A DNA stretch of 64,000 nucleotides from contig CASEXH010000005.1 of the NCBI GenBank assembly GCA_949291945.1, forward strand, positions 62,001-126,000, in the 5' to 3' direction. How positions within the stretch are numbered: position 1 is the first letter of the stretch; the number at the start of each line of letters is the position of its first letter. The notes beneath the pieces were generated by a model. The model did no database searches and was not told where the DNA came from. It saw only the letters and a list, made by a program, of their open reading frames with translations. The DNA is from an uncultured Bacillota bacterium. Its GTDB lineage: Bacteria; Bacillota; Clostridia; Lachnospirales; Lachnospiraceae. The translations under genes and the position numbers were made by a program. Below, one piece after another: positions 30,893 through 40,614 of this stretch.

Positions 30893-33211
30893 ATGACGGA
30901 TGAAAGAGTAAAAGTTATTTTAGGGGGACTTCTGCATGATGTGGGGAAGGTCGTTTATCGTACTGGCGGAAACGAAAATCACAGTATTCTCGGTAGTCTA
31001 TGGCTGGAAAGAGAGGCAAAGCTCCAGGATGAAGATGTTTTAGAACAGATTCGTTACCATCACAAGAAAGAACTGGCTCAGGCGAAAGTGAAGAATGATT
31101 CTCTGGCATATATCACTTATATTGCAGATAATATTGCGTCTGGATTAGATAGACGAGAAGAAAACGGACAATTTGGATATGAGCAGGGTGTGCCTTTGGA
31201 AAGTATATTTAATCATATGAACGGGAATTCTGAAGAAAAATACTATCCTCCAGGATTTTTAGACTTAGATTCGAGAATTGCCTATCCGGAAGACAAGAAA
31301 ATTCCTTACAGTTCTGGATTTTATCAGGCAGTTTTGGCACAGCTTAAGGACTCTTTGTTAGGAATTACATATGAAGAAGATTATATAGAATCCTTTCTTG
31401 AAGTATTAGAGGGGGTATTTAATTTTATCCCCTCCTCTACATCAAAGAAAGAACGAGGAGATATCTCTCTTTATGACCATTCAAAATTGACTGCTGCGGT
31501 GGGAAGCTGTATACACGAATATTTAAGTGAACAGGATAGAAAAAATTATAAGATGGAGTTGCTGGAAAATAGCAGGAACTTTTACAATGAACAGGTATTC
31601 TATTTATACAGTATGGATATTTCAGGAATACAGGATTTTATATATACTACAGCAAGCGATAAAGTGTTGAAAGCTTTGCGTGTCCGGTCTTTTTATCTTG
31701 AGATATTGATGGAATACTGTATTGATCAGCTGCTCTTTAAGCTAGAATTATCCAGATGTAATCTTCTGTATTCTGGAGGTGGGCATGCATATTTACTGTT
31801 GCCGGCAACCGAAAGAGTAAAAGAATATTTGGAAAACTTTGAGAAGCAGATTAATAAATGGTTCCTTGAAAGGTTTAAGGTTTTGCTGTTCTTAGGAACA
31901 GGTTATGTAAAATGTACGGCAAATACCCTTATGAATATTCCTGACAAAAGTTATAAAAAAATGTTTCGGGATGTTTCAAAAATGATATCTGATAAAAAAA
32001 TCCACAGATATGACTCCGGAGATCTAATCTGGTTGAACCGGCATTCGGCAGGGGAGCAACACAGCAGAGAGTGTAAGGTATGCCATAGAACGGATTTTCT
32101 GACAAAAGAGGATAAATGTATATTTTGCTCACAAGTTGAAAAAATGTCATCGCAGTTACTAAAAAAATCCTATTTCGTTGTGACTTGCGGAGAAAGTGAA
32201 AACAGCCTGCCCCTGCCTTTCGGATGCTCTTTGAAAATTTTGAATAAAGAAGATACGATAAAGGAAATGAAAAAACCAGATTATGTGAAAACGTATGGGA
32301 AAAACCAGATTCACACAGGTTTCCATGTGACAAAATTGTGGGTTGGAGATTATTCCGCACGAGATACTTTTCAGGAGCTGGAACAGAATTCTGTTGGAAC
32401 AAAGAAAATAGCAGTATTGCGGGCCGACGTCGATAATCTGGGAAAGGCCTTTATTAGTGGTTTTGAAATGGAAAGTGAGGGAGAAAAATATGTAACGCTA
32501 TCCAGAACCGCTACATTTTCCAGAAAAATGTCGTTGTATTTTAAAAAACATATTAATACACTGTTGCAAAACGGAAAGAATTATATTGTTGAAAAGGCAG
32601 GGGGACCAAGAGAAGCAGTAGTAGTCTATTCAGGAGGTGACGATCTTTTCATCGTAGGCAGTTGGGATGACATCATTGGTTTTGCACTTGATTTATATCA
32701 TAGTTTTAAGCGTTATACACAGTCGAGTCTGAGCTTCTCCGCAGGGATTGGGATTTTTGACGGAAAATTTCCGATTGCAAACATGGCTGCGATAACAGGA
32801 GAGCTGGAAGATTGTGCAAAAGCAATGGAGGGAAAAAATTCTGTTACTTTATTTGATAAAGAAAATACATATTCGTGGGAGATTTTTCAGGAAAAGGTCA
32901 TAAATGAAAAATACCATACTTTAAATGAATTTTTCAAAAATAGAAGGGATAAAGGCCGGAGTTTTTTATATCATCTGCTGAGGCTGCTCAGGGAAATGGA
33001 AGAAAATGGAGAAAAGATAAATTTAGCAAGGCTGGCTTATTTATTAGGCAGAATAGAACCGGAGAACAAGTCTGATAAGGCGGAAAAAGAGAGAATGCAT
33101 TTGTTTTCCGAAAGAATATATCAATGGATGAAACATGCCGAGGATAGAAAACAAGCGATAACGGCAATATATTTATATGCTTATAAAACCAGGGAGGGAG
33201 AGATATGGTGA
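30893..33211 (+). CDS. cas10: Type III-A CRISPR effector Cas10/Csm1
   Basis: A 772-residue large subunit. The N-terminal HD nuclease has LLHDVGKV (His15, Asp16). A four-cysteine zinc finger follows in the middle (CKVC...CIFC, near residues 395-420). The second Palm domain carries YSGGDDLFIVG, with the GGDD near residues 581-584. HD gives target-RNA-dependent DNase activity and GGDD makes cyclic oligoadenylates that activate Csm6. Both catalytic sites look intact, so interference and signalling should both work. csm2 starts inside its last codons. Confidence 0.95.
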   Translation: MTDERVKVILGGLLHDVGKVVYRTGGNENHSILGSLWLEREAKLQDEDVLEQIRYHHKKELAQAKVKNDSLAYITYIADNIASGLDRREENGQFGYEQGVPLESIFNHMNGNSEEKYYPPGFLDLDSRIAYPEDKKIPYSSGFYQAVLAQLKDSLLGITYEEDYIESFLEVLEGVFNFIPSSTSKKERGDISLYDHSKLTAAVGSCIHEYLSEQDRKNYKMELLENSRNFYNEQVFYLYSMDISGIQDFIYTTASDKVLKALRVRSFYLEILMEYCIDQLLFKLELSRCNLLYSGGGHAYLLLPATERVKEYLENFEKQINKWFLERFKVLLFLGTGYVKCTANTLMNIPDKSYKKMFRDVSKMISDKKIHRYDSGDLIWLNRHSAGEQHSRECKVCHRTDFLTKEDKCIFCSQVEKMSSQLLKKSYFVVTCGESENSLPLPFGCSLKILNKEDTIKEMKKPDYVKTYGKNQIHTGFHVTKLWVGDYSARDTFQELEQNSVGTKKIAVLRADVDNLGKAFISGFEMESEGEKYVTLSRTATFSRKMSLYFKKHINTLLQNGKNYIVEKAGGPREAVVVYSGGDDLFIVGSWDDIIGFALDLYHSFKRYTQSSLSFSAGIGIFDGKFPIANMAAITGELEDCAKAMEGKNSVTLFDKENTYSWEIFQEKVINEKYHTLNEFFKNRRDKGRSFLYHLLRLLREMEENGEKINLARLAYLLGRIEPENKSDKAEKERMHLFSERIYQWMKHAEDRKQAITAIYLYAYKTREGEIW

Positions 33212-33579
33212 GTAAATGGCTCAATGAAGACACATATGTGGAAAATGCTGAGGCAATTATAAAGGAGTTAAAATCCCAGAAGGCAAAAATATCAACTTCT
33301 AAGATCAGAAATATTCTGTCGATGCTGTCCGATTTATATAATCGTGTAATCCATAAAAGAGAGGAACTATTGGGAAAAGATATACAGATTGAACTTAAGT
33401 ATTTTAAAATGCGCTGTGCATATGAGTCCGGCAGAGATAGAGACGTTAAAAATTTTATAGAGAAAACAAATATGATGACTTATATAGATGGGATTGGGAA
33501 TAACAGAGAAAGATTTATCCTGTATTACCATTATGTAGAAGCATTGGTGGCATATCACAGATATTATGGAGGAGAATAG
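33205..33579 (+). CDS. csm2: Type III-A small subunit Csm2
   Basis: A 124-residue, helical, basic protein in the csm2 position between cas10 and csm3. It has the family-like ending in which AYESGR is followed by the FIEK region and YFHY-type HYVEALVAYHRYYG. Csm2 forms the inner filament of the Csm complex along the crRNA-target duplex. It overlaps cas10 by 7 bases. Confidence 0.87.
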   Translation: MVSKWLNEDTYVENAEAIIKELKSQKAKISTSKIRNILSMLSDLYNRVIHKREELLGKDIQIELKYFKMRCAYESGRDRDVKNFIEKTNMMTYIDGIGNNRERFILYYHYVEALVAYHRYYGGE

Positions 33580-33588
33580 GAGAAGATT

Positions 33589-34263
33589 ATGATAGGAAAA
33601 ATAGAAATTACAGGAAAGATTAAAGTGCTGACTGGATTACATATTGGAGGAAGTGAAAGCTTTTCGGCAATCGGAGCAATTGACTCGCCTGTAGTGCGTG
33701 ACGCTTTTTCAGGGGAACCTATGATACCGGGGAGCAGTTTGAAAGGAAAAATAAGGACACTTTTGGCGCAAATTCATAATGACAAGGAAAAGAATCCGAC
33801 AAATGCAATAGAAGATGACGCCCCGGAAATAAAAAGACTATTTGGATATTCAGCAGCTGATAAAGCACAAGGCAGCAGATTGATCTTTTCAGATATGGTA
33901 GCGGAGAATATTGAAGAACTAAGAAAGATTGGAATTTATTCCCCAACAGAAGTAAAGTATGAAAATTCCATCAACCGGCTTAGTGGAGTTGCAAATCCGA
34001 GACAAATTGAAAGAGTAATAAAAGGCGTCGTTTTTCCCTTAAAAATTATCTATAATGCGGAGACAGAAGAAGAGACTCTGGAAGATTTCAGATTACTGAA
34101 GGAAGGAATCGATTTATTACGCTATGATTACCTGGGGGGACACGGGAGCAGAGGCTATGGAAGAATAGAAATCAACCAGTTAGAAGCGGAAGTATGTATT
34201 GGAAATATTGAAGAATCATTGATTAATTCCTGTAATCAGATACTGAAAGAGGAAGTCGCATGA
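33589..34263 (+). CDS. csm3: Type III-A backbone RNase Csm3 (Cas7 family)
   Basis: A 224-residue RAMP protein. It has GLHIGGSESFSAIGAIDSPV with the catalytic Asp32 (Asp32/33 in characterised Csm3), then MIPGSSLKGKIR and the GGHGSRGYGRI glycine-rich loop. It cuts target RNA every six bases and forms the crRNA-bound backbone in several copies. The catalytic residue is retained. It overlaps csm4 by ATGA. Confidence 0.94.
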   Translation: MIGKIEITGKIKVLTGLHIGGSESFSAIGAIDSPVVRDAFSGEPMIPGSSLKGKIRTLLAQIHNDKEKNPTNAIEDDAPEIKRLFGYSAADKAQGSRLIFSDMVAENIEELRKIGIYSPTEVKYENSINRLSGVANPRQIERVIKGVVFPLKIIYNAETEEETLEDFRLLKEGIDLLRYDYLGGHGSRGYGRIEINQLEAEVCIGNIEESLINSCNQILKEEVA

Positions 34264-35186
34264 AGTATACAATTTACAAATTAAATTTTTATACGGGAAT
34301 TCATATAGGTGAAGGACGTCTTGCTAAAAGCGGTTATGTTTTTTGTGCAGACACATTCTTTTCCGCTTTATGTCAGGAAGCACTGAAACTATATGGAGAA
34401 TCTGGTATTGCACAGCTGCTAAATTGGATAAGGGAGGAAAAACTATTATTGTCAGACGGTATGCCTTATATAGGAGATACCTTTTATTTGCCAAAGCCAA
34501 TGGTGAGGATCGAGAAAGAAAATCAGGATGCATCAGTCAGAAAACAGGCAAAAAAACTTTCATTTGTATCATTGCAGCATTATAACGAGTTTTTGCAGGG
34601 AAATCTTGACTTTGAAGCTGAATTAAAGGAATTTAGTAGATTAGGAAAACTGGAAGTGCGCACCAGATTAAATAAAAGAGATGATACAGGCCCCTATCAA
34701 GTGGGAGTTTTTCACTATGGCAGAAATGCAGGAATCTATGTAATTATTGCCTATGAAGAAGAGGAAGTTTTAGACTATATTGAGGATTTACTATATAGTC
34801 TTGGGTGTGCGGGAATAGGAGGAAAGATTTCTTCCGGACTGGGGAAATTTGAGCCTATGTTTGAAGAAATGCCTGAGTCTCTGGAGAAAAGATTATCAGA
34901 TTATCAGGCATATCCCAATAAAATCACATTATCTGTTTCTTTGCCAAAGGAAAATGAATTAGAAGAGTCCTTACATCAGGCAAATTATGGGATTGTCTTA
35001 CGGAGCGGCTTTATAGCTTCCAGTACTTATGCTGAAAAATTTCATAAGAAAAAAGATTTATATTGTATTAAAGCCGGCTCATTGTTTTTTAATACTTACA
35101 AAGGTGATGTTTATGATGTATCTGCTGGAGGAACTCACCCGGTTTATCGCTATGCAAAACCAATGTTTATGGGGGTGGAAAAATGA
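34260..35186 (+). CDS. csm4: Type III-A RAMP protein Csm4 (Cas5 family)
   Basis: A 308-residue protein starting with a RAMP-type strand and loop (YKLNFYTGIHIGEGRL). It has GCAGIGGKISSGLGKFE as the glycine-rich motif and a Csm4-like C-terminus ending in GGTHPVYRYAKPMFMGV. Csm4 binds the crRNA 5' handle and anchors Cas10. It overlaps its neighbours by 4 bases at each end. Confidence 0.93.
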   Translation: MKYTIYKLNFYTGIHIGEGRLAKSGYVFCADTFFSALCQEALKLYGESGIAQLLNWIREEKLLLSDGMPYIGDTFYLPKPMVRIEKENQDASVRKQAKKLSFVSLQHYNEFLQGNLDFEAELKEFSRLGKLEVRTRLNKRDDTGPYQVGVFHYGRNAGIYVIIAYEEEEVLDYIEDLLYSLGCAGIGGKISSGLGKFEPMFEEMPESLEKRLSDYQAYPNKITLSVSLPKENELEESLHQANYGIVLRSGFIASSTYAEKFHKKKDLYCIKAGSLFFNTYKGDVYDVSAGGTHPVYRYAKPMFMGVEK

Positions 35187-36274
35187 GTATTCAGCGGGGA
35201 ACAATCAAGTTAAAAGCGGTAACGCCAGTCTTTATAGGGTCTGGACAGGAATTGAAAAAAACAGAATATATTTTGGATAGACCAGAGGGAAAAGCATATA
35301 TTTTAGATGTTGAAAAATTCTTTCGATATCTATTGCAAAAAAATCTACAGAAATCTTATGAAGAGTTTATTCTTAACCCAGGTACAAAATCGCTAAAAGA
35401 TTGGATGATAGAGAATAGGACGCAAATTAAACGCCAGGATATAAAGAGCTTTTGCGCATACTCTCTTGATATTGGCAATCTGGATATGCGACGATCCGGG
35501 ATAAAAACTTTTTTAAAAGACGGATATGGACAAGCTTATATTCCAGGAAGCAGCCTGAAGGGAGCCCTAAGAACAATTATTCTTTATTACCAAATTCAAA
35601 ATGGAAAGCTGGAAAATAATGTAAAAGAAGCTATTTCCAGAGATGCCTTTTCAAAAGAAAAATTGTCTAGGAGAAGATTTTTAAAAAGTGCTGCAGAAAA
35701 TGTAGAAGAACTTCTGGAGGAGACTAAAACTATCGGGGACGAACAAGTAATTAAAAAGATGATGTCAGGATTGTCTATCAGTGATAGTAATAGTATAAAG
35801 AGTAGTAATCTGGTTTTGTGCCAAAAAGAAGATTATGGAATTTCTGGCAAGAAAGCGGGATCAAGGATTCCAATTCTGAGAGAATGTCTAAAACCGGGAA
35901 CAGAAATTGCATTTGAACTCTCATTGAATTCTGAAAAAGTTCCCTATACAATGGAAGAGATTACAGAAATGATTTGTGACTTTTTTCAGAATTATCAGAG
36001 CGTCTACTTAAATATGTTTCCCATGAAAGTAAATTATCCGGAGTGTGTGCTATGTCTGGGAGGCGGTGTGGGATTTATCTCAAAAACGTTATTGTATGGG
36101 ATTTATGATACCAAAGATGCGACAAGGGTTACAAAAGAAATTTTGAATAAGCAATTTCCAAAACACAATCATTTACAAGATAAAAAAGTGTCTCCTCGCA
36201 TGAGAAAAATGACACATTTCCAAGGACAACTATATGATATGGGACTATGCGCATTTACATGGCAAAACAAATAA
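35183..36274 (+). CDS. csm5: Type III-A RAMP protein Csm5
   Basis: A 363-residue RAMP protein. It starts with KLKAVTPVFIGSGQELKKTEY, contains the YIPGSSLKGALRT motif near residue 120 and has LCLGGGVGFISKT near the end. Csm5 caps the 3' end of the complex and helps crRNA maturation. It is the last effector gene; its stop is followed directly by the CRISPR leader. Confidence 0.93.
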   Translation: MSIQRGTIKLKAVTPVFIGSGQELKKTEYILDRPEGKAYILDVEKFFRYLLQKNLQKSYEEFILNPGTKSLKDWMIENRTQIKRQDIKSFCAYSLDIGNLDMRRSGIKTFLKDGYGQAYIPGSSLKGALRTIILYYQIQNGKLENNVKEAISRDAFSKEKLSRRRFLKSAAENVEELLEETKTIGDEQVIKKMMSGLSISDSNSIKSSNLVLCQKEDYGISGKKAGSRIPILRECLKPGTEIAFELSLNSEKVPYTMEEITEMICDFFQNYQSVYLNMFPMKVNYPECVLCLGGGVGFISKTLLYGIYDTKDATRVTKEILNKQFPKHNHLQDKKVSPRMRKMTHFQGQLYDMGLCAFTWQNK

Positions 36275-36409
36275 GTTTTTATCCGCACCGTGATTTTACA
36301 GGCTTTTTTCTAAACTACATTTGATTTATACTCATTTTAAAGTTATAAAAGCTTTTTATCCGCAAAACATTGTCTGGGGCCTTTATTTATAAGGGCTCCA
36401 GAGGGTAGG
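36275..36409 (+). promoter_or_regulatory. CRISPR leader with promoter
   Basis: 135 AT-rich bases between csm5 and the first repeat. It holds a promoter-like TTGATT (36321-36326), 17 bases, TATAAA (36344-36349), reading into the array. A 12-base direct repeat TTTTTATCCGCA occurs at 36276-36287 and 36353-36364. A hairpin (36376-36399) lies just before repeat 1. The leader is assigned to this side because the opposite end has the degenerate repeat and because the predicted 8-base crRNA handle reads on the plus strand. Confidence 0.75.
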
Positions 36410-39190
36410 ATTGAGAAATAGTAGGCCCCGTAAGGGGACGGAAACGTTTGCATGTATATCCATCACGTTCCTTAATTTTATTGAGAAATAGTAGGCCCCG
36501 TAAGGGGACGGAAACGAATAGGTTCCCAGTGGACTATATTCGCTCCATTTTCGATTGAGAAATAGTAGGCCCCGTAAGGGGACGGAAACTTTTTTCGATA
36601 AGCAATAATGGTCTACGCTAGGATAAATTGAGAAATAGTAGGCCCCGTAAGGGGACGGAAACTTCAATATGAAGTGCTTTTTGATATTTTGCATTCTGAT
36701 TGAGAAATAGTAGGCCCCGTAAGGGGACGGAAACGCTGCTATCCCATGTTTCGTCTGCAACTTTAGCATATAATTGAGAAATAGTAGGCCCCGTAAGGGG
36801 ACGGAAACTATCTGTTACAGGATTTATATTCTCTATCCACCACTACATTGAGAAATAGTAGGCCCCGTAAGGGGACGGAAACTTTATGCCAGGATAGTAT
36901 TTTCGAATCAGTTTCTATTGAGAAATAGTAGGCCCCGTAAGGGGACGGAAACAAATTGTAAATCAAAACAAAAAACTTTTCAAACCGATTGAGAAATAGT
37001 AGGCCCCGTAAGGGGACGGAAACCCGGTCCCTTCCGGCCCCTATTGCGTCTACATGGTATTGAGAAATAGTAGGCCCCGTAAGGGGACGGAAACCACGGC
37101 TAGCATCAGAAATATTTTTACATTGTAAATATTGAGAAATAGTAGGCCCCGTAAGGGGACGGAAACTTGTACTCAATACGCCAACTGGACGTATTGACTT
37201 GAATTGAGAAATAGTAGGCCCCGTAAGGGGACGGAAACCATCCCGGCGGCAGTGATTTTATCTCCTTTGCTCATATTGAGAAATAGTAGGCCCCGTAAGG
37301 GGACGGAAACAGGATAAATGCGGCTCTTTCAGCATTTCTTATGATCGGATTGAGAAATAGTAGGCCCCGTAAGGGGACGGAAACCTTTTGATGACCTGCT
37401 GGAGTATTGGCTTATACTGTTCAATTGAGAAATAGTAGGCCCCGTAAGGGGACGGAAACCATCCTCTTATCTCATGTCCTCACCTATACAAACATTGAGA
37501 AATAGTAGGCCCCGTAAGGGGACGGAAACTTCCAAACCCAGAAACAACGGAAACAACGACAGCTGATTGAGAAATAGTAGGCCCCGTAAGGGGACGGAAA
37601 CTCATTCAGCACCATGATGTCTGAATACTGTCCTGTCATTGAGAAATAGTAGGCCCCGTAAGGGGACGGAAACATAACTTCAACGACTTCTCCGCTGTCC
37701 TCTTTGACAATTGAGAAATAGTAGGCCCCGTAAGGGGACGGAAACGAATTACAATCCGATGATTGGATATATGAGATTACAAAAATTGAGAAATAGTAGG
37801 CCCCGTAAGGGGACGGAAACGCAGATCTTGCGTCAAGGTATGCCTGTTTTTGGTCTATTGAGAAATAGTAGGCCCCGTAAGGGGACGGAAACTCCCGTCC
37901 CATTCTTGACTAGAGTTTTTGTGCTTTTTCATTGAGAAATAGTAGGCCCCGTAAGGGGACGGAAACTCCACCTACTACTTGTGTAGTAGGCAGAATGGGA
38001 ATATAAGATTGAGAAATAGTAGGCCCCGTAAGGGGACGGAAACTCTTTCAAGGCTTTTGCAATGTCTGGTTTTTCTTCCATTGAGAAATAGTAGGCCCCG
38101 TAAGGGGACGGAAACCGTCTGTGTAGCCGGAACGTTCAATTTCTCTAAGATTGAGAAATAGTAGGCCCCGTAAGGGGACGGAAACGTGTAATCCTGTTCA
38201 GCGTTCTTTGCAGCGTATGCTTATTGAGAAATAGTAGGCCCCGTAAGGGGACGGAAACAAGATGGGATTAACTGCATATCTGACACAGGACGCAGTATTG
38301 AGAAATAGTAGGCCCCGTAAGGGGACGGAAACAATTTTACTACTTCTAATATCTACGAATATGAGGGCAAATTGAGAAATAGTAGGCCCCGTAAGGGGAC
38401 GGAAACTTTTAATGTCATAAAAATCGCATCCTCCTTTCTTTATTGAGAAATAGTAGGCCCCGTAAGGGGACGGAAACACTGTTTTCGCATTTTGTTTATC
38501 TCCTCTCTTGATGATTGAGAAATAGTAGGCCCCGTAAGGGGACGGAAACCGGCATGTTAATCACGTTTGGTGATGATACGGGCGTATTGAGAAATAGTAG
38601 GCCCCGTAAGGGGACGGAAACAGCCTGTCACATAGATATTGATTTTCAGATCTGATTGAGAAATAGTAGGCCCCGTAAGGGGACGGAAACCTTTGTAAGC
38701 ACACTGTTAGCGTGATTTTTGTACTATTGAGAAATAGTAGGCCCCGTAAGGGGACGGAAACCAGGACCCGGCGAACTTTTCCGTAATCGTCATATTCATT
38801 GAGAAATAGTAGGCCCCGTAAGGGGACGGAAACCATAGTACCCGGTTGCACTGGACGCTCCACAGTCCCATTGAGAAATAGTAGGCCCCGTAAGGGGACG
38901 GAAACGAGACAACAAAAACATATATTGGAATTATGAAGCAGAATTGAGAAATAGTAGGCCCCGTAAGGGGACGGAAACGGGCATGTGTAGCCGGGTCACA
39001 TTCCTTCTCCTTATTGAGAAATAGTAGGCCCCGTAAGGGGACGGAAACACAATAATAATTCTCTGCTTTCCTCCGTCTTTTTAATTGAGAAATAGTAGGC
39101 CCCGTAAGGGGACGGAAACTTTCTCCCCGTATTGCCGATAGGTCAGCATATGTTATTAAGAAATAGTAGGCCCCGCAAGGGGACGAACAC
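36410..39190 (+). CRISPR. CRISPR array: 39 repeats of 36 bases, 38 spacers
   Basis: The repeat starts ATTGAGAAATAGTAGG and ends CCCCGTAAGGGGACGGAAAC. Its core CCCC-GTAA-GGGG forms a four-pair stem with a GNRA-type loop. Repeats 1-38 look identical by eye. The last (39155-39190) is degenerate: ATTAAG for ATTGAG, GCAA for GTAA, and ACGAACAC at the end. Spacers are 33-41 bases, mostly 34-38. Spacer 1 is 36446-36479 (youngest, leader side) and spacer 38 is 39120-39154 (oldest). The array lies between csm5 and cas1, transcribed on the plus strand. Its size and uniform repeats suggest an active adaptation history. Confidence 0.98.
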
Positions 39191-39227
39191 AATAATTCAA
39201 TTTTGATAAATTGGAGGTGAATAGATA

Positions 39228-40235
39228 ATGAGTTATTTATATTTATGTGAACATGGTGCTGTTATAGGGATTGAAGGCGGTTATTTTAAAGTTGTCCATA
39301 AAGATAAGAGTGAGACCAGAATTCCAAAAGAGACTTTGGAAACCATAGCTCTGTTTGGCAATAACAATTTAACTACTCCCTGTGTAGAAGAGTGCTTGAA
39401 AAGAGATATCCCAGTCAGTTTTTTCTCGGCAAATGGCGCATATTTCGGAAGACTGGAATCTACTCGGCATTCCAATATTTTTCGCCAAAAAAAGCAGATC
39501 TATTTAAGTGATGATCCCAAATTCTGCTTGGAGTTTTCAAAAAGTATATTAACAGCTAAAACTAAAAATCAGGTTACAATATTAAGAAGATATATGAGAA
39601 CAACCAGGACAGATGTAAATGATGAAATAACATTTATGCTGAAAAATATTAGAAAAATAGAGACATCCGAAAATTCAGATGTCTGCAAAGGATATGAAGG
39701 CTTAATTGCAAGGAAATATTTCAGTGCATTAGCCAAAATGGTTCCGGAAGAGTTTAAATTTAAAGGGAGAAATAAACAACCCCCAAGAGATGCTTTTAAT
39801 TCTATGCTTAGTTTGGGATATACTATGCTTATGTACGAAATATATGGAGAAATTGAGAATGCAGGTCTTACGCCTTATGCTGGTTTCTTACATAAAGACA
39901 GAGAAAGACACCCTACTTTAGCCAGTGACCTGATGGAGGAGTGGCGGGCTGTTCTGATTGATTCAGTAGTACTGAGTTTAGTGGTGGGGAGAGAAATTTC
40001 AATAGATGAATTTTGGAATGACGAAAATACTGGCGGTGTATTTTTGAGTCATGAAGCAATGAAGACTTTTTTGAAAAAATATGAATTGAAAATGAGGCAA
40101 AATACAAAATATATAGAAGAAGCAGGAAAGAGCTTTTCTAGTTACAGACAAGTGATACGGTTTCAAGTACAAAAACTGGTACATATGATCATGGAACAGG
40201 ATGTAAAGGAATACCGTCCGATCATAATCAGATAA
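39228..40235 (+). CDS. cas1: CRISPR integrase Cas1
   Basis: A 335-residue Cas1. The catalytic residues lie in CKGYEGLIARKYF (Glu) and in the FLHKDRERHPTLASDLMEEW region (His and Asp). It forms the spacer-integrating complex with Cas2. A GGAGGTGAATAG site lies before the ATG, 37 bases after the degenerate terminal repeat. The presence of cas1-cas2 gives this type III-A locus its own adaptation module. Confidence 0.96.
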   Translation: MSYLYLCEHGAVIGIEGGYFKVVHKDKSETRIPKETLETIALFGNNNLTTPCVEECLKRDIPVSFFSANGAYFGRLESTRHSNIFRQKKQIYLSDDPKFCLEFSKSILTAKTKNQVTILRRYMRTTRTDVNDEITFMLKNIRKIETSENSDVCKGYEGLIARKYFSALAKMVPEEFKFKGRNKQPPRDAFNSMLSLGYTMLMYEIYGEIENAGLTPYAGFLHKDRERHPTLASDLMEEWRAVLIDSVVLSLVVGREISIDEFWNDENTGGVFLSHEAMKTFLKKYELKMRQNTKYIEEAGKSFSSYRQVIRFQVQKLVHMIMEQDVKEYRPIIIR

Positions 40236-40244
40236 GGAAGATAT

Positions 40245-40571
40245 ATGAAAAAGTATTATGAAAACTATATTTTTAACACATTAGCACCTGAAATGGAACA
40301 GAAAAGCCTGATACTTGTAATATACGATATTACAGATAATAAAAGGCGTAGTAAATTGGTGAAAATATTAGAAAGTTACGGTTTTCGTGTTCAAAAGTCT
40401 GCCTTTGAAGCGAGACTGTCGGATAAACAATACCAAAATTTGCTAGAAAGGATTGAAAATTTTGCATTAGAGGAGGACAATATAAGGACTTATAAGATTA
40501 ATGGTCAAGGCGAGATTCGAAGCTTTGGAATTATGCACGAACCTTTAGAAAATGAAGTGATAATTTTGTGA
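40245..40571 (+). CDS. cas2: CRISPR adaptation protein Cas2
   Basis: A 108-residue Cas2 with ILVIYDITDNKRRSKLVKIL (conserved Asp after strand 1), FRVQKSAFEARLSDKQ and a final strand. The N-terminal extension of about 20 residues before the usual start is slightly long, so an internal start is possible, but the ATG at 40245 has AAGGAAG upstream. It bridges two Cas1 dimers in the integrase. Confidence 0.93.
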   Translation: MKKYYENYIFNTLAPEMEQKSLILVIYDITDNKRRSKLVKILESYGFRVQKSAFEARLSDKQYQNLLERIENFALEEDNIRTYKINGQGEIRSFGIMHEPLENEVIIL

Positions 40572-40614
40572 GAACGCCTTTTTATGGGGTTGCAAGAAAG
40601 GGTAGAGGGAAACT

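Noticed and set aside
36383..39192. Several minus-strand open frames with repeated FPSPYGAYYFS peptides
   Set aside because: They are translations of the CRISPR repeats; the repeat has no stop in some frames. No ribosome sites are present.
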